Source: Rhodococcus sp. 4CII (GTDB taxonomy: Bacteria; Actinomycetota; Actinomycetes; Mycobacteriales; Mycobacteriaceae). Taken from it: 64,000 nt of DNA. The stretch covers positions 1,240,001-1,304,000 of the forward strand of contig NZ_JACCFE010000002.1 in assembly GCF_014256275.1 (NCBI RefSeq). The letters run 5' to 3'. The translations under genes and the position numbers were made by a program. Shown piece by piece: positions 9,201 to 16,360 of this stretch. Under the pieces are notes generated by a model, which was not told the origin of the DNA, searched no databases, and worked only from the letters and a program-made list of their open reading frames with translations. The stretch's first letter is position 1. Every line of letters starts with the position of its first letter.

Positions 9201-10035
9201 CAGCGAGTTCGCCGCTGTCGGCTTCGAGTACGGCTACTCCGTGGGCAACCCGGACGCGCTGGTGCTGTGGGAGGCGCAGTTCGGTGACTTCGTCAACGGC
9301 GCGCAGTCGATCATCGACGAGTTCATCTCGTCCGGCGAGGCCAAGTGGGGTCAGCTCTCCGACGTCGTGCTGCTGCTGCCGCACGGCCACGAGGGCCAGG
9401 GTCCCGACCACACGTCCGGTCGTATCGAGCGCTTCCTGCAGTTGTGCGCCGAGGGTTCGATGACCGTGGCAGTCCCGTCCACCCCGGCCAGCTACTTCCA
9501 CCTGCTGCGGCGCCACTCGCTCGACGGAATCCGCCGCCCGCTGGTGGTGTTCACGCCGAAGTCGATGCTGCGTAACAAGGCCGCCGTCTCCGAGGTCGAG
9601 GACTTCACCACCGGCAAGTTCCGCTCGGTGTTCGAGGAGCCCACGTACGAGACGGGCGACGGCGAGCGCGACAAGGTTCGCCGTGTCCTCCTCGTCAGCG
9701 GCAAGCTGTACTGGGAACTGCTCGCGAAGAAGCAGAAGGACAACCGCGAGGACATCGCGATCGTCCGCATCGAGCAGCTGTACCCGGTTCCGAGCCGGCG
9801 TCTCCGCGAGACGCTGGACCGCTACCCCAACGCGACCGAATTCCGGTGGGTTCAGGAGGAGCCGGCCAACCAGGGTGCGTGGCCGTTCTTCGGGCTCGCG
9901 CTGCCCGAGTTGCTGCCCGACAAGCTGTCCGGGATCAAGCGCATCTCGCGCCGTTCGATGTCGGCACCGTCCTCGGGTTCGAGCAAGGTGCACGCCGTGG
10001 AGCAGCAGGAAATCATCGACGAGGCCTTCGGCTGA
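6265..10035 (+). CDS. kgd: Multifunctional 2-oxoglutarate decarboxylase/dehydrogenase (E1 fused to E2-type acyltransferase)
   Basis: A 1256-residue Kgd/OdhA protein of the actinobacterial TCA cycle. The N-terminal 40 residues (FGQNQWLVDEMYQRF...SWHEFLTDY) are the conserved Kgd leader, followed by an Ala/Lys/Pro linker (about 46-140). An E2-like succinyltransferase domain (about 150-360) carries the DHR motif with H352. The thiamine-diphosphate E1 domain follows, with PHRGRLNVLANI (H577), GDAAFAGQG (about 677) and the NNQVGFTT segment. There is no lipoyl domain, so the lipoyl arm would come from a separate E2, as known in corynebacteria and mycobacteria. In those relatives FHA-domain GarA/OdhI inhibits the enzyme; no such gene is in this window. 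GTG start after GAGGCG; a 20-bp hairpin follows the stop. Confidence 0.96.
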   Translation: MSSSSTSQFGQNQWLVDEMYQRFQDDPSSVDASWHEFLTDYSPDAAAKAGAANGHGTNGTTTAAPAAAPPAKTSTPPVSESKTAPPSQTKTANGAAPKTAPNGASSKAAAPKTEAPKKAAPAKDVAAKDAKAPAPAADESKVLRGAAAAVAKNMSASLAIPTATSVRAIPAKLMFDNRIVINNHLARTRGGKISFTHLLGYAIVQAVKAFPNMNRHFAEIDGKPNAVTPAHTNLGLAIDLPGKDGNRSLVVAAIKNTDTHNFTQFYSAYEDIVRRARDGKLTAEDFSGVTISLTNPGGIGTVHSVPRLMNGQGAIIGAGAMEYPAEFQGASDERLAEIGVGKLMTLTSTYDHRIIQGAESGDFLRTIHNLLISDEFYDEIFHALHIPYEPVRWRKDVPEGAVDKNTRVLELIAAYRNRGHLMADTDPLQFVKDKFRSHPDLDVRTHDLTLWDLDREFKVGGFHGQEKMKLRDVLSVLRDAYCRHVGVEYTHILEPEQQQWLQDRVEAHHVKPTVAQQKYILSKLNAAEAFETFLQTKYVGQKRFSLEGAESVIPMMDAVIDQAAEHQLDEVVIGMPHRGRLNVLANIVGKPYSKIFTEFEGNMNPAAAHGSGDVKYHLGAEGQYIQMFGDNDITVSLTANPSHLEAVDPVLEGLVRAKQDILDKGEDGFTVLPLMLHGDAAFAGQGVVAETLNLALLRGYRTGGTVHIVVNNQVGFTTAPEHSRSSEYCTDVAKMIGAPIFHVNGDDPEACVWVAQLAVDFREKFQKDVVIDMICYRRRGHNEGDDPSMTQPAMYDVIDTKRSVRKSYTESLIGRGDISLKEAEDALRDYQGQLERVFNEVRELEKYTPEPSESVELDQVLPTKLKTSVDASVLARIGDAFVDLPDGFTVHPRVKPVIEKRREMSREGKIDWAFAELLAFGSLVDQGKMVRLSGQDSKRGTFTQRHSVLIDRKTGAEYTPLQNLGSENPGKFLVYDSALSEFAAVGFEYGYSVGNPDALVLWEAQFGDFVNGAQSIIDEFISSGEAKWGQLSDVVLLLPHGHEGQGPDHTSGRIERFLQLCAEGSMTVAVPSTPASYFHLLRRHSLDGIRRPLVVFTPKSMLRNKAAVSEVEDFTTGKFRSVFEEPTYETGDGERDKVRRVLLVSGKLYWELLAKKQKDNREDIAIVRIEQLYPVPSRRLRETLDRYPNATEFRWVQEEPANQGAWPFFGLALPELLPDKLSGIKRISRRSMSAPSSGSSKVHAVEQQEIIDEAFG

Positions 10036-10059
10036 GTTCGATCGCCTGAGCTGCCATCG

Positions 10060-10101
10060 AGCCGGGTCGAGTTCACTCCACGGAGTGGATTCGACCCGGC
10101 T
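10060..10101 (+). terminator. Hairpin terminator after kgd
   Basis: A 20-base arm at 10060-10079 pairs with 10082-10101 (AGCCGGGTCGAGTT... with ...GATTCGACCCGGCT). The only departures are two G-U wobbles in RNA. It lies 24 bases after the kgd stop. Only a weak T-rich tail (TTCGTTGT) follows, as is usual for actinobacterial terminators. Confidence 0.75.
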
Positions 10102-10146
10102 TCGTTGTATCTCGGGCCAGATAGGCGGGCACTCACCGCCCGGCCT

Positions 10147-10179
10147 CACGCACCCCTTCTCGACACACGCACCCCTTCT
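10147..10179. repeat. Direct repeat CACGCACCCCTTCT, two copies, 19-base period
   Basis: CACGCACCCCTTCT occurs at 10147-10160 and again at 10166-10179, in the non-coding stretch between the convergent kgd and tetR genes. No function is evident. A short tandem duplication or a protein-binding pair are both possible. Confidence 0.6.
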
Positions 10180-10234
10180 GGCGCCCTACAGCGGGTGCGG
10201 CTACCGAAAACGAGAGCGTGCGCAGCGAAAACGC

Positions 10235-10253
10235 ACCGGGGACATTCCCCGGT
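10235..10253 (-). terminator. Terminator of the tetR-type gene
   Basis: ACCGGGG (10235-10241) and CCCCGGT (10247-10253) form a perfect 7-bp stem with a 5-base loop, ten bases past the tetR stop. On the minus strand it is followed by GCGTTTT, giving the stem-plus-T-run layout of an intrinsic terminator. Confidence 0.65.
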
Positions 10254-10263
10254 CCGAGCTATG

Positions 10264-10902
10264 TCAGGTTGTGGTGGCCGAGAGCAGCGCCGCGGCGATC
10301 TCGGGGGCCGCGGCGATGGCGAGGGCGGGAAGGGCCTGGACGTTGAGTTCGATCAATTCGTCGCGGGTGAGGTGCGGGTCGCGCAGCCAGGTGATGGTGA
10401 CTTCCTCGACGTAGGCGATCCATCCGCGGACGGCGAGTTCGACTGCTCGGGTGCGTTCGATTCCGATCGCGGGAAGTTGTTCGAGGGTCCGTTCGGACAT
10501 GACGGCACGCGTGTCCTCGAAGACGGCCCGCATATCGGGGTCGCCGCTCGCGGTTCCCCGCAGCAGCGAGACGTAGGTGGCGCGGTTCTCGCTGACGTAG
10601 TCGACGTACGAGGCCAGTACCGAACGCAGGATCTGCATGGGATCGCGCGCCTGCCCGACGTAGGGGTCGGGCGCGGTGCGCGCGAGCATTTCGCTGCTGG
10701 TGTGCCGCACGATCTCGAGGTGGAAGTCGTGCTTGGAGGCGAAGTAGTGGAACAGCAGGCCTCGGGAGACACCGGCCTGATCTGCGATGTCTTCGACGGA
10801 GATCTGTTCGAGGGGGCGTTGGGCCAGCATCTTCGCGCCCAGGTCGATCAATTGCGCGCGCCGCTGTTCGGGGCTGAGACGGGTCCGCTTCACAACGTCC
10901 AT
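10264..10902 (-). CDS. TetR-family transcriptional regulator
   Basis: A 212-residue repressor. Residues 10-60 hold the TetR helix-turn-helix, including ISVEDIADQAGVSRGLLFHYFASKHD in two adjoining pieces, and the remainder is a helical ligand-binding/dimerisation domain. It is divergent from the monooxygenase operon with 70 bases between start codons. A perfect palindrome there (10925-10941) is the probable operator. The likely role is ligand-released repression of itself and of the monooxygenase-dehydrogenase-esterase genes, by analogy with EthR/EthA; the inducer is unknown. ATG 10902 has no Shine-Dalgarno but sits six bases after TAGTCT on its own strand. Confidence 0.9.
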   Translation of the reverse strand: MDVVKRTRLSPEQRRAQLIDLGAKMLAQRPLEQISVEDIADQAGVSRGLLFHYFASKHDFHLEIVRHTSSEMLARTAPDPYVGQARDPMQILRSVLASYVDYVSENRATYVSLLRGTASGDPDMRAVFEDTRAVMSERTLEQLPAIGIERTRAVELAVRGWIAYVEEVTITWLRDPHLTRDELIELNVQALPALAIAAAPEIAAALLSATTT

Positions 10903-10908
10903 GAGACA

Positions 10909-10914
10909 AGACTA
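10909..10914 (-). promoter_or_regulatory. -10 hexamer TAGTCT for the tetR-type gene (leaderless)
   Basis: On the minus strand TAGTCT is followed by six bases (TGTCTC) and the ATG at 10902, with no ribosome-binding site. The matching -35 region would fall inside the palindrome at 10925-10941, so repressor binding there would block it. Confidence 0.5.
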
Positions 10915-10924
10915 CTGAATGAAG

Positions 10925-10941
10925 GTCAATAGGCTATTGAC
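10925..10941. promoter_or_regulatory. Palindromic operator GTCAATAG-G-CTATTGAC
   Basis: A perfect 8-bp inverted repeat around a central G lies between the divergent TetR regulator and the monooxygenase gene. A second TCAATAG lies at 10948-10954, exactly 22 bases downstream of the first (two helical turns), and a partial partner CTATGGTC at 10959-10966 overlaps the monooxygenase -10. The perfect site covers the expected -35 regions of both genes. Confidence 0.75.
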
Positions 10942-10959
10942 TGCCCCTCAATAGCGACC

Positions 10960-10965
10960 TATGGT
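10960..10965 (+). promoter_or_regulatory. -10 hexamer TATGGT for the monooxygenase operon (leaderless)
   Basis: TATGGT is followed by seven bases and the ATG at 10973; no ribosome-binding site is present. An in-frame ATG at 10961 lies within this hexamer and is therefore a poor start candidate. Confidence 0.5.
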
Positions 10966-10972
10966 CTATTAC

Positions 10973-12574
10973 ATGAGTCTCCCCGTCACAGACACTTACG
11001 ACCCCACCGCGGGTGTCCGCCACATCGACACGCTGATCATCGGCAGCGGGTTCGCCGGCCTCGGCGCGGCGATCAAGCTGACCCAGGCAGGCAAGACCGA
11101 CTTCCTCGTGCTCGAGCGCGGCACCGAGGTCGGCGGCACCTGGAGGGACAACACGTACCCGGGTGCGGCGTGCGACGTCCCGTCGCATCTGTACTCCTAC
11201 TCGTTCGCCCTGAACCCCGAATGGACTCGGTCGTTCTCGACGCAGCCCGAGATCCAGAAGTACATCCAGTCGGTGGCCGACGAGTACAAGGTGCGCGACA
11301 AGCACCTCTTCGGTTGTGACGTGCAGTCCGCTCACTGGAACGAGGCGACCACTCGGTGGGAGGTCAGCACTACCAAGGGGAACTTCGTCGCGAAGGTCGT
11401 GGTATCCGCTGTCGGCGCTCTGTGCGAGCCGTCCCTCCCCGACATCAAGGGCATCGAGGACTTTCGGGGCGAGATCTTCCACTCCGCCCGCTGGAACCAC
11501 GACGCCGACCTGACGGGCAAGCGCGTCGCCGTCATCGGCACCGGCGCCTCGGCCATCCAGATCGTCCCGGCGATCGGCAAGAAGGTGTCGCATCTCGACG
11601 TGTACCAGCGCACCGCGCCGTGGATCCTGCCCCGCGCGGACCGCGAGTACACCGCGCTCGAGCACACCGCGTTCAAGTACCTGCCCGGGTTCCAGAAGCT
11701 GTGCCGCACCGGCATCTACTGGATGCGGGAGAGTCAGGTCGTGGGGCTCGCGAAGGCCCCGATCTTCATGAAGCCGCTGCAGTTCGCGGCCGAGCGCCAC
11801 CTGCGCCGTCAGATCAAGGACAAGGATCTACGCAAGAAGGTGACGCCGAACTTCCAGATCGGCTGCAAACGCATGCTGATCTCGAACAACTACTACCCCA
11901 CCCTCGCGCAGGACAATGTCGACCTGGTCACCGACGGCATCGCCGAGGTCACCGCCGACTCGGTGATCGCGAAGGACGGCACCGTCCGCGAAGTCGACGC
12001 CATCGTCGTCGCCACCGGTTTCCACGTCACCGACTCCCCCACGTTCGAGGGCATCTTCGGCAAGGACGGGCGTTCCCTCGCCGAGGTCTTCGACGAGGGC
12101 GGACAGCAGGGCTACAAGGGCGCCGCGATCGCGAACTTTCCCAACATGTTCTTCCTCGTGGGCCCCAACACTGGTCTGGGCCACACCTCGATGGTCTTCA
12201 TGATCGAGTCACAGCTCAACTACCTCGTCGACGCCCTGCAGACGCTCGACAAGTACGACATCGGCAAGATCGAGGTCCGTCAGGACGCGCAGGACCGGTA
12301 CAACGCCGATCTCCAGGAGAAACTGTCGCACAGCGTCTGGAACAACGGTGGGTGCGCGAGCTGGTACCTCGACAAGCACGGCAACAACACGACACTGTGG
12401 CCGGGCTTCACGTTCCAGTTCCGCAACGAGACCAGGCGTTTCGACCTCGGCGCGTACGACAGCGTGGCCACCGCGGACCTGCCGGCACCCGTGTACGTCA
12501 ACGGCTCGGTCCCCGGTTCCACCGCCATCCCGGCACAGATCGACCTCGACGACGACAAGGTGACAGCACAGTGA
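10973..12574 (+). CDS. Flavin-dependent Baeyer-Villiger-type monooxygenase
   Basis: A 533-residue FAD/NADPH monooxygenase. The N-terminal Rossmann motif IIGSGFAGLGAAIKL binds FAD, a second dinucleotide motif VIGTGASAIQIVPAI binds NADPH, and between them FRGEIFHSARW matches the Baeyer-Villiger fingerprint FxGxxxHxxxW. The family inserts oxygen next to a ketone or oxidises sulfides and thioamides; mycobacterial relatives are MymA and EthA. The gene overlaps the following dehydrogenase by GTGA, and an esterase follows that. This suggests a route in which an alcohol is oxidised to a ketone, oxygenated to an ester and hydrolysed. The physiological substrate is not visible from sequence. Confidence 0.9.
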   Translation: MSLPVTDTYDPTAGVRHIDTLIIGSGFAGLGAAIKLTQAGKTDFLVLERGTEVGGTWRDNTYPGAACDVPSHLYSYSFALNPEWTRSFSTQPEIQKYIQSVADEYKVRDKHLFGCDVQSAHWNEATTRWEVSTTKGNFVAKVVVSAVGALCEPSLPDIKGIEDFRGEIFHSARWNHDADLTGKRVAVIGTGASAIQIVPAIGKKVSHLDVYQRTAPWILPRADREYTALEHTAFKYLPGFQKLCRTGIYWMRESQVVGLAKAPIFMKPLQFAAERHLRRQIKDKDLRKKVTPNFQIGCKRMLISNNYYPTLAQDNVDLVTDGIAEVTADSVIAKDGTVREVDAIVVATGFHVTDSPTFEGIFGKDGRSLAEVFDEGGQQGYKGAAIANFPNMFFLVGPNTGLGHTSMVFMIESQLNYLVDALQTLDKYDIGKIEVRQDAQDRYNADLQEKLSHSVWNNGGCASWYLDKHGNNTTLWPGFTFQFRNETRRFDLGAYDSVATADLPAPVYVNGSVPGSTAIPAQIDLDDDKVTAQ

Positions 12575-13401
12575 GCGAGTTCGCAGGCAAGGTAGTCGTG
12601 ATCACCGGCGCCGGTTCCGGCATCGGCAGGGCACTCGCCCTGAACCTCGCGGGCAAGGGTGCCCGGCTGGCGATCTCGGACATGGACACGGTCGGGCTCG
12701 CCGAGACCGCACGCAAGGCCGAGGCGCTGGGCGCCGACGTCAAGTCCGATCACCTCGACGTCACCGAGCGCGAGGCGGTGCTCGCGTACGCCGACGCGGT
12801 GCGCGCTCACTTCGGCACGATCAACCAGGTGTACAACAACGCCGGCATCGCCTACCACGGTGAGTTCGAGAAGTCCGAGTTCAAGGACATCGAGAAGATC
12901 ATGGACGTGGACTTCTGGGGAGTCGTCAACGGCACGAAGGCCTTCCTGCCGCATCTCATCGCGTCGGGCGACGGTCACGTCGTGAACGTCTCGAGCCTCT
13001 TCGGTCTGCTGTCGATGCCCGGTCAGAGCGCGTACAACTCGGCGAAGTTCGCGGTGCGCGGTTTCACCGAGTCGCTGCGCCAGGAAATGCTGATCGCCAA
13101 GCACCCGGTCAAGGTGACGTGCGTGCACCCCGGCGGCATCAAGACGGCCATCGCCCGCAACGCGACAGCGGGCCCGGGCGAAGACCTCGACACGTTCGCG
13201 AAGTTCTTCGACCAGAAGCTTGCACGGACCACGCCGGAGGCGGCGGCCGAGACCATCGTGACCGGTGTCCGCAAGGGTAAGCCGCGGGTGCTGATCGGCG
13301 GCGACGCCAAGTTCCTCGACGCCTGGGTGCGAATCGTCGGGCCGAGCTATCAGCGGGTGGTCGCCGTCATCGCCGGACGAATTCTTCCCAAGTCGAACTG
13401 A
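12571..13401 (+). CDS. Short-chain dehydrogenase/reductase (SadH-like)
   Basis: A 276-residue classical SDR. The NAD(P)-binding TGAGSGIGRALA is at about residues 11-22, NNAG follows at about 90, and the catalytic Ser and YxxxK (YNSAK) occur in the segment NVSSLFGLLS...QSAYNSAKFA at about 145-165. The GTG start overlaps the monooxygenase stop (GTGA), indicating translational coupling. Its position between a Baeyer-Villiger enzyme and an esterase matches the sadH position in the mycobacterial mymA operon (from memory). The likely role is interconversion of an alcohol and the ketone used by the monooxygenase. Confidence 0.88.
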   Translation: MSEFAGKVVVITGAGSGIGRALALNLAGKGARLAISDMDTVGLAETARKAEALGADVKSDHLDVTEREAVLAYADAVRAHFGTINQVYNNAGIAYHGEFEKSEFKDIEKIMDVDFWGVVNGTKAFLPHLIASGDGHVVNVSSLFGLLSMPGQSAYNSAKFAVRGFTESLRQEMLIAKHPVKVTCVHPGGIKTAIARNATAGPGEDLDTFAKFFDQKLARTTPEAAAETIVTGVRKGKPRVLIGGDAKFLDAWVRIVGPSYQRVVAVIAGRILPKSN

Positions 13402-13408
13402 GGTACCG

Positions 13409-14329
13409 ATGACCTTCCACCTGCCGCTGCCGGTCGTCGCGACGGCCCTCCGGCCGTTCTACCGGCTCAGCCTCAATGCGAGGCTTCCGTACGCGGTCCA
13501 GCGGGCGATCCTCGAACTCGCTGCCCCGTTGCAGCAGTTGCCTGCAGGCGCCGTCGTCCGTCCGGCCGTGCTGGCGGGCCGGTTGGCAGAGCGAATCACG
13601 GTGGGAGCCACCGATCCCCGGACCGCGGTGCTGTATCTGCACGGCGGGGCGTACACGATCGGTTCTCCGAAAACACACCGTTCGCTGGCGGCTCACCTCG
13701 CGAGGGAGTCCGGCAGCGCGGTCTACACCCTCGATTACCGGTTGGCTCCGGAGCATCCGTTCCCGGCCGGACTCGAGGACGCGGTGGCGGCGTATCTCGA
13801 GCTGACCACGGAACACGGCTACGCGACAGGGCAACTCGCCGTCGCGGGGGATTCGGCGGGCGGGGGTCTCACGGTCGCCACCGCGCGGCGCCTGATCGAC
13901 CGGCACGGTGTGACTCCGGCCGCGCTGGCGCTGATCTCGCCGTGGGTCGATCCGGGCCGCCGCGACACCTCCCGAGACCGGGATCTCGTGGTCAACACGG
14001 CGTGGTCGACCGACGCCGCCGAGAAGTACCTCGGTACCGGCGATGCGCACGACCCGGGTTACGCACCGCTGCACGCGAATCTGGCAGGGCTGCCGTCCAC
14101 CCTGGTCCATGTCGGGGTGGACGAGGTGCTCTACCCGCAGATCATGGAGTTCGTGGCGAAGCTCGATGCGTCGAAGGTCGATGTCATGCTCACCGAGTAC
14201 GCCCGGCTGTGGCACGTCGCCCATCTTCAGGCGTCCCTGGTCCGCGAGGCCGCGGACGCGGTCGCCGAACTCGGGGCCTTCCTGGGTTCACAGATGGGCG
14301 TCGAGCCACACGCGCGCCACGTCGGCTGA
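13409..14329 (+). CDS. Alpha/beta-hydrolase esterase, hormone-sensitive-lipase family (LipR-like)
   Basis: A 306-residue esterase. It has the oxyanion HGG motif (YLHGGAYTIGSPKTHR, about 75-90), the nucleophile elbow GDSAGG (about 148), an acidic residue in VGVDEVLYPQ and the catalytic His in LWHVAHLQA. These are the hallmarks of type IV (HSL) lipases/esterases. It starts eight bases after the dehydrogenase stop and completes the three-gene operon. It probably hydrolyses the ester made by the monooxygenase. Its last 42 bases overlap, on the opposite strand, the 3' end of the OpuC-type binding protein gene. Confidence 0.88.
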   Translation: MTFHLPLPVVATALRPFYRLSLNARLPYAVQRAILELAAPLQQLPAGAVVRPAVLAGRLAERITVGATDPRTAVLYLHGGAYTIGSPKTHRSLAAHLARESGSAVYTLDYRLAPEHPFPAGLEDAVAAYLELTTEHGYATGQLAVAGDSAGGGLTVATARRLIDRHGVTPAALALISPWVDPGRRDTSRDRDLVVNTAWSTDAAEKYLGTGDAHDPGYAPLHANLAGLPSTLVHVGVDEVLYPQIMEFVAKLDASKVDVMLTEYARLWHVAHLQASLVREAADAVAELGAFLGSQMGVEPHARHVG

Positions 14330-15235
14330 ACCTGCACCATCGCGGACCTGGCCGATCATGTCGGCCAGGTCCGCGGTGGTCAGCTCACCCGCCACGACGT
14401 TGAGCGCCTTCTGCTGAGCTTCGCCGAGGGTTCCGATCCGGAACAGCGGCACCACGTTCTGTGCGGTGAACACGTGCTCGTCGTCCGCCAGCAGTACCAG
14501 GTCCGCGGCCGCCACGTCCGGTGACGCGGTGGTCACTCCGGCCACCTCGAGGGCGCCGTCCGGAGCGTCCGGGCCCGCGAGTTCCCCGACAGCCGCGGCG
14601 TCGTCGGCCACCGTCCGGGTCTGCGCGAAAGTGCACCCCGTCAGCCGGGGAAGGGCGTCTGCCTCGAAGTTCGGGCCGAGCGCCGCGGTACTCCCGGCGC
14701 ATGCGGGCACCAACTCGTCGAGCGTGGTGAGATCACGCGTCCCGGACACCTGCGACGTCACCGCCAGTGCCGAGCGGTCCTCGGCAGCTGCGTAGTCGGA
14801 GATCGAAAGCCCCTGCGGCAGAGCCTTGCTCAACGCCTCGAACACGTCGTCCGGTTCGGTCTCCACCGAGCCGGGGTCGTAGTAGCGCAACAACCGGCCC
14901 GTGAACTCCGGTACCAGCGTGACGTTTCCGGCATCGAGCTGACCGAGGTATGCGGTCCGGTCGCCGAGCCCCGCCTCGTTCGTGACCGGCGCCCCCGTCG
15001 AACGCAGGGCACCGGCATAGATCTCGGCCAGGATCCGGCTGTCCGCGCCGTCACCGGCCCCCACCACGATCTCGCCCGTCGGCCGGCCCGAGGAACCGTC
15101 GAGGGTCGCGTCGCCGCCGCACGCCGCCGACGTTCCCACGACGAGAAGCAGGGCCGACGCGGTGATCAATGCCCGGGACCACCGTGCCGGGCGTGGTCCG
15201 CGTCCGCCCGATTCGCCTGTCCGTGTGTGTGCCAC
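14288..15235 (-). CDS. Glycine betaine/choline-type ABC substrate-binding lipoprotein (first of two)
   Basis: A 315-residue secreted lipoprotein of the OpuAC/ProX (QAT) binding-protein family. After a basic N-terminus and a hydrophobic helix (ALLLVVGTSAAC), Cys39 is the probable lipidated residue, though the lipobox (SAAC) is weak at -3. The mature part begins EIVVGAGDGADSRILAEIY and includes VPEFTGRLLRYY, the family ligand-pocket region. The GTG at 15235 has AAAGG seven bases upstream. It is divergent from a paralogous binding protein that heads the transporter operon, so two receptors may feed one permease. The 3' end overlaps the esterase gene by 42 bases. Confidence 0.87.
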   Translation of the reverse strand: MAHTRTGESGGRGPRPARWSRALITASALLLVVGTSAACGGDATLDGSSGRPTGEIVVGAGDGADSRILAEIYAGALRSTGAPVTNEAGLGDRTAYLGQLDAGNVTLVPEFTGRLLRYYDPGSVETEPDDVFEALSKALPQGLSISDYAAAEDRSALAVTSQVSGTRDLTTLDELVPACAGSTAALGPNFEADALPRLTGCTFAQTRTVADDAAAVGELAGPDAPDGALEVAGVTTASPDVAAADLVLLADDEHVFTAQNVVPLFRIGTLGEAQQKALNVVAGELTTADLADMIGQVRDGAGSADVARVWLDAHL

Positions 15236-15294
15236 GTCGCGCCTTTCGTTTACCTCGAGCTGGTCGAAAACCGTGCTCTGTCCGTCCCTATCGT

Positions 15295-15300
15295 TACACT
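15295..15300 (+). promoter_or_regulatory. Possible -10 (TACACT) for the solute importer operon
   Basis: In the 143-base divergent gap, TACACT fits TAnnnT and would give a leader of about 70 bases with the GGAAGGA ribosome site at 15367-15373. The -35 is not obvious. Confidence 0.25.
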
Positions 15301-15378
15301 GGCCAACCGATGGCGCGGACACGCGTCCACCGGTTTCCGTCGGCAGGTCCGGCGCCGGTGACAACGGGAAGGACGCTG

Positions 15379-16350
15379 ATGCGCACCTCGAGAATTCTGT
15401 CGGGCTTCACCCGCCGCTCCGTGGGCAGTATCGCCCTCGCGACGGCCGCCGTCGTGTCGCTCGCAGCGTGTGGTGGCGGATCCGATCCCCTGTCCGCGGG
15501 CGGCGAGGGATCCGGGGACGACCCCAACACGATCATCGTGGGATCGGCGAACTTCCCCGAATCCGAGACGGTCGCCAACATCTACACCGAGGTACTCCGC
15601 GCCAACGGGTTCGACGTGAGCACGAAGTTCAACATCGGCAGCCGTGAGGCGTACATTCCCGCCCTGAAAGACGGCTCGATCGACGTCATTCCCGATTACA
15701 CGGGCAACCTCCTGCAATACCTCGATCCGGATTCGACGGCCACCAGCGCCGCCGACGTGGACGCCGCGCTTCCGGCCGCGCTGGGCTCCGAGCTGAAGAT
15801 CACCACCCCGGCCCCGGCCGAGGACAAAGACGCCGTGGTCGTCACCAAGGAGACGGCGCAGCGCTGGAATCTGACCTCGATCGGGGATCTCGCGGCGCAC
15901 TCGGCCGAGGTGAAATTCGGTGCTCCCGCCGAATTCCAGGAACGCCCCGGTGGCCTGCCCGGGCTGAAGGCCAAGTACGGCCTCGACATCACACCCGACA
16001 ACTTCGTCCCGATCGCCGACGGCGGTGGTCCGGCGACGGTCGGTGCCCTCGCGTCGGGACAGATCACGGCGGCAGACATCTTCACGACGTCCCCGGCGAT
16101 CGCAAAGAACGGTTTCGTGGTGCTCGCGGACCCGCAGAACAATTTCGCGGCGCAGAACGTCGTGCCGGTCGTCCGGACCACCAAGTCCTCCGACAAGCTG
16201 ACCCGGGCGCTCGACGCGCTGTCGGCGAAGCTGACCACCGAAGAGCTTGTCGCGCTCAATGATTCGGTGTCCGGCGACGCGAAAACCGAACCGGCCGCGG
16301 CCGCGAAGCAGTGGGTGACGGACCAGGGACTCGACAAGCCGGTCTCGTGA
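15379..16350 (+). CDS. Glycine betaine/choline-type ABC substrate-binding lipoprotein (second)
   Basis: A 323-residue lipoprotein. The signal peptide ends in VVSLAAC with Cys31, a good lipobox. The mature protein opens TIIVGSANFPESETVANIY and has VIPDYTGNLLQYLD, both typical of OpuCC/OsmF-type receptors for quaternary ammonium solutes. ATG 15379 follows GGGAAGGA. It begins the operon receptor-ATPase-permease-permease and is a clear paralogue of the divergent receptor at 14288-15235. The role is capture of betaine, choline, carnitine or a related solute; which one cannot be decided here. Confidence 0.9.
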   Translation: MRTSRILSGFTRRSVGSIALATAAVVSLAACGGGSDPLSAGGEGSGDDPNTIIVGSANFPESETVANIYTEVLRANGFDVSTKFNIGSREAYIPALKDGSIDVIPDYTGNLLQYLDPDSTATSAADVDAALPAALGSELKITTPAPAEDKDAVVVTKETAQRWNLTSIGDLAAHSAEVKFGAPAEFQERPGGLPGLKAKYGLDITPDNFVPIADGGGPATVGALASGQITAADIFTTSPAIAKNGFVVLADPQNNFAAQNVVPVVRTTKSSDKLTRALDALSAKLTTEELVALNDSVSGDAKTEPAAAAKQWVTDQGLDKPVS

Positions 16351-16360
16351 GGAGCCTGCG

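Noticed and set aside
6208..10149. 1313-codon open frame antisense to kgd
   Set aside because: Its composition (Leu/Val/Asp/Arg-rich, no motifs) is that of a codon-bias shadow. Kgd is unmistakable on the other strand.
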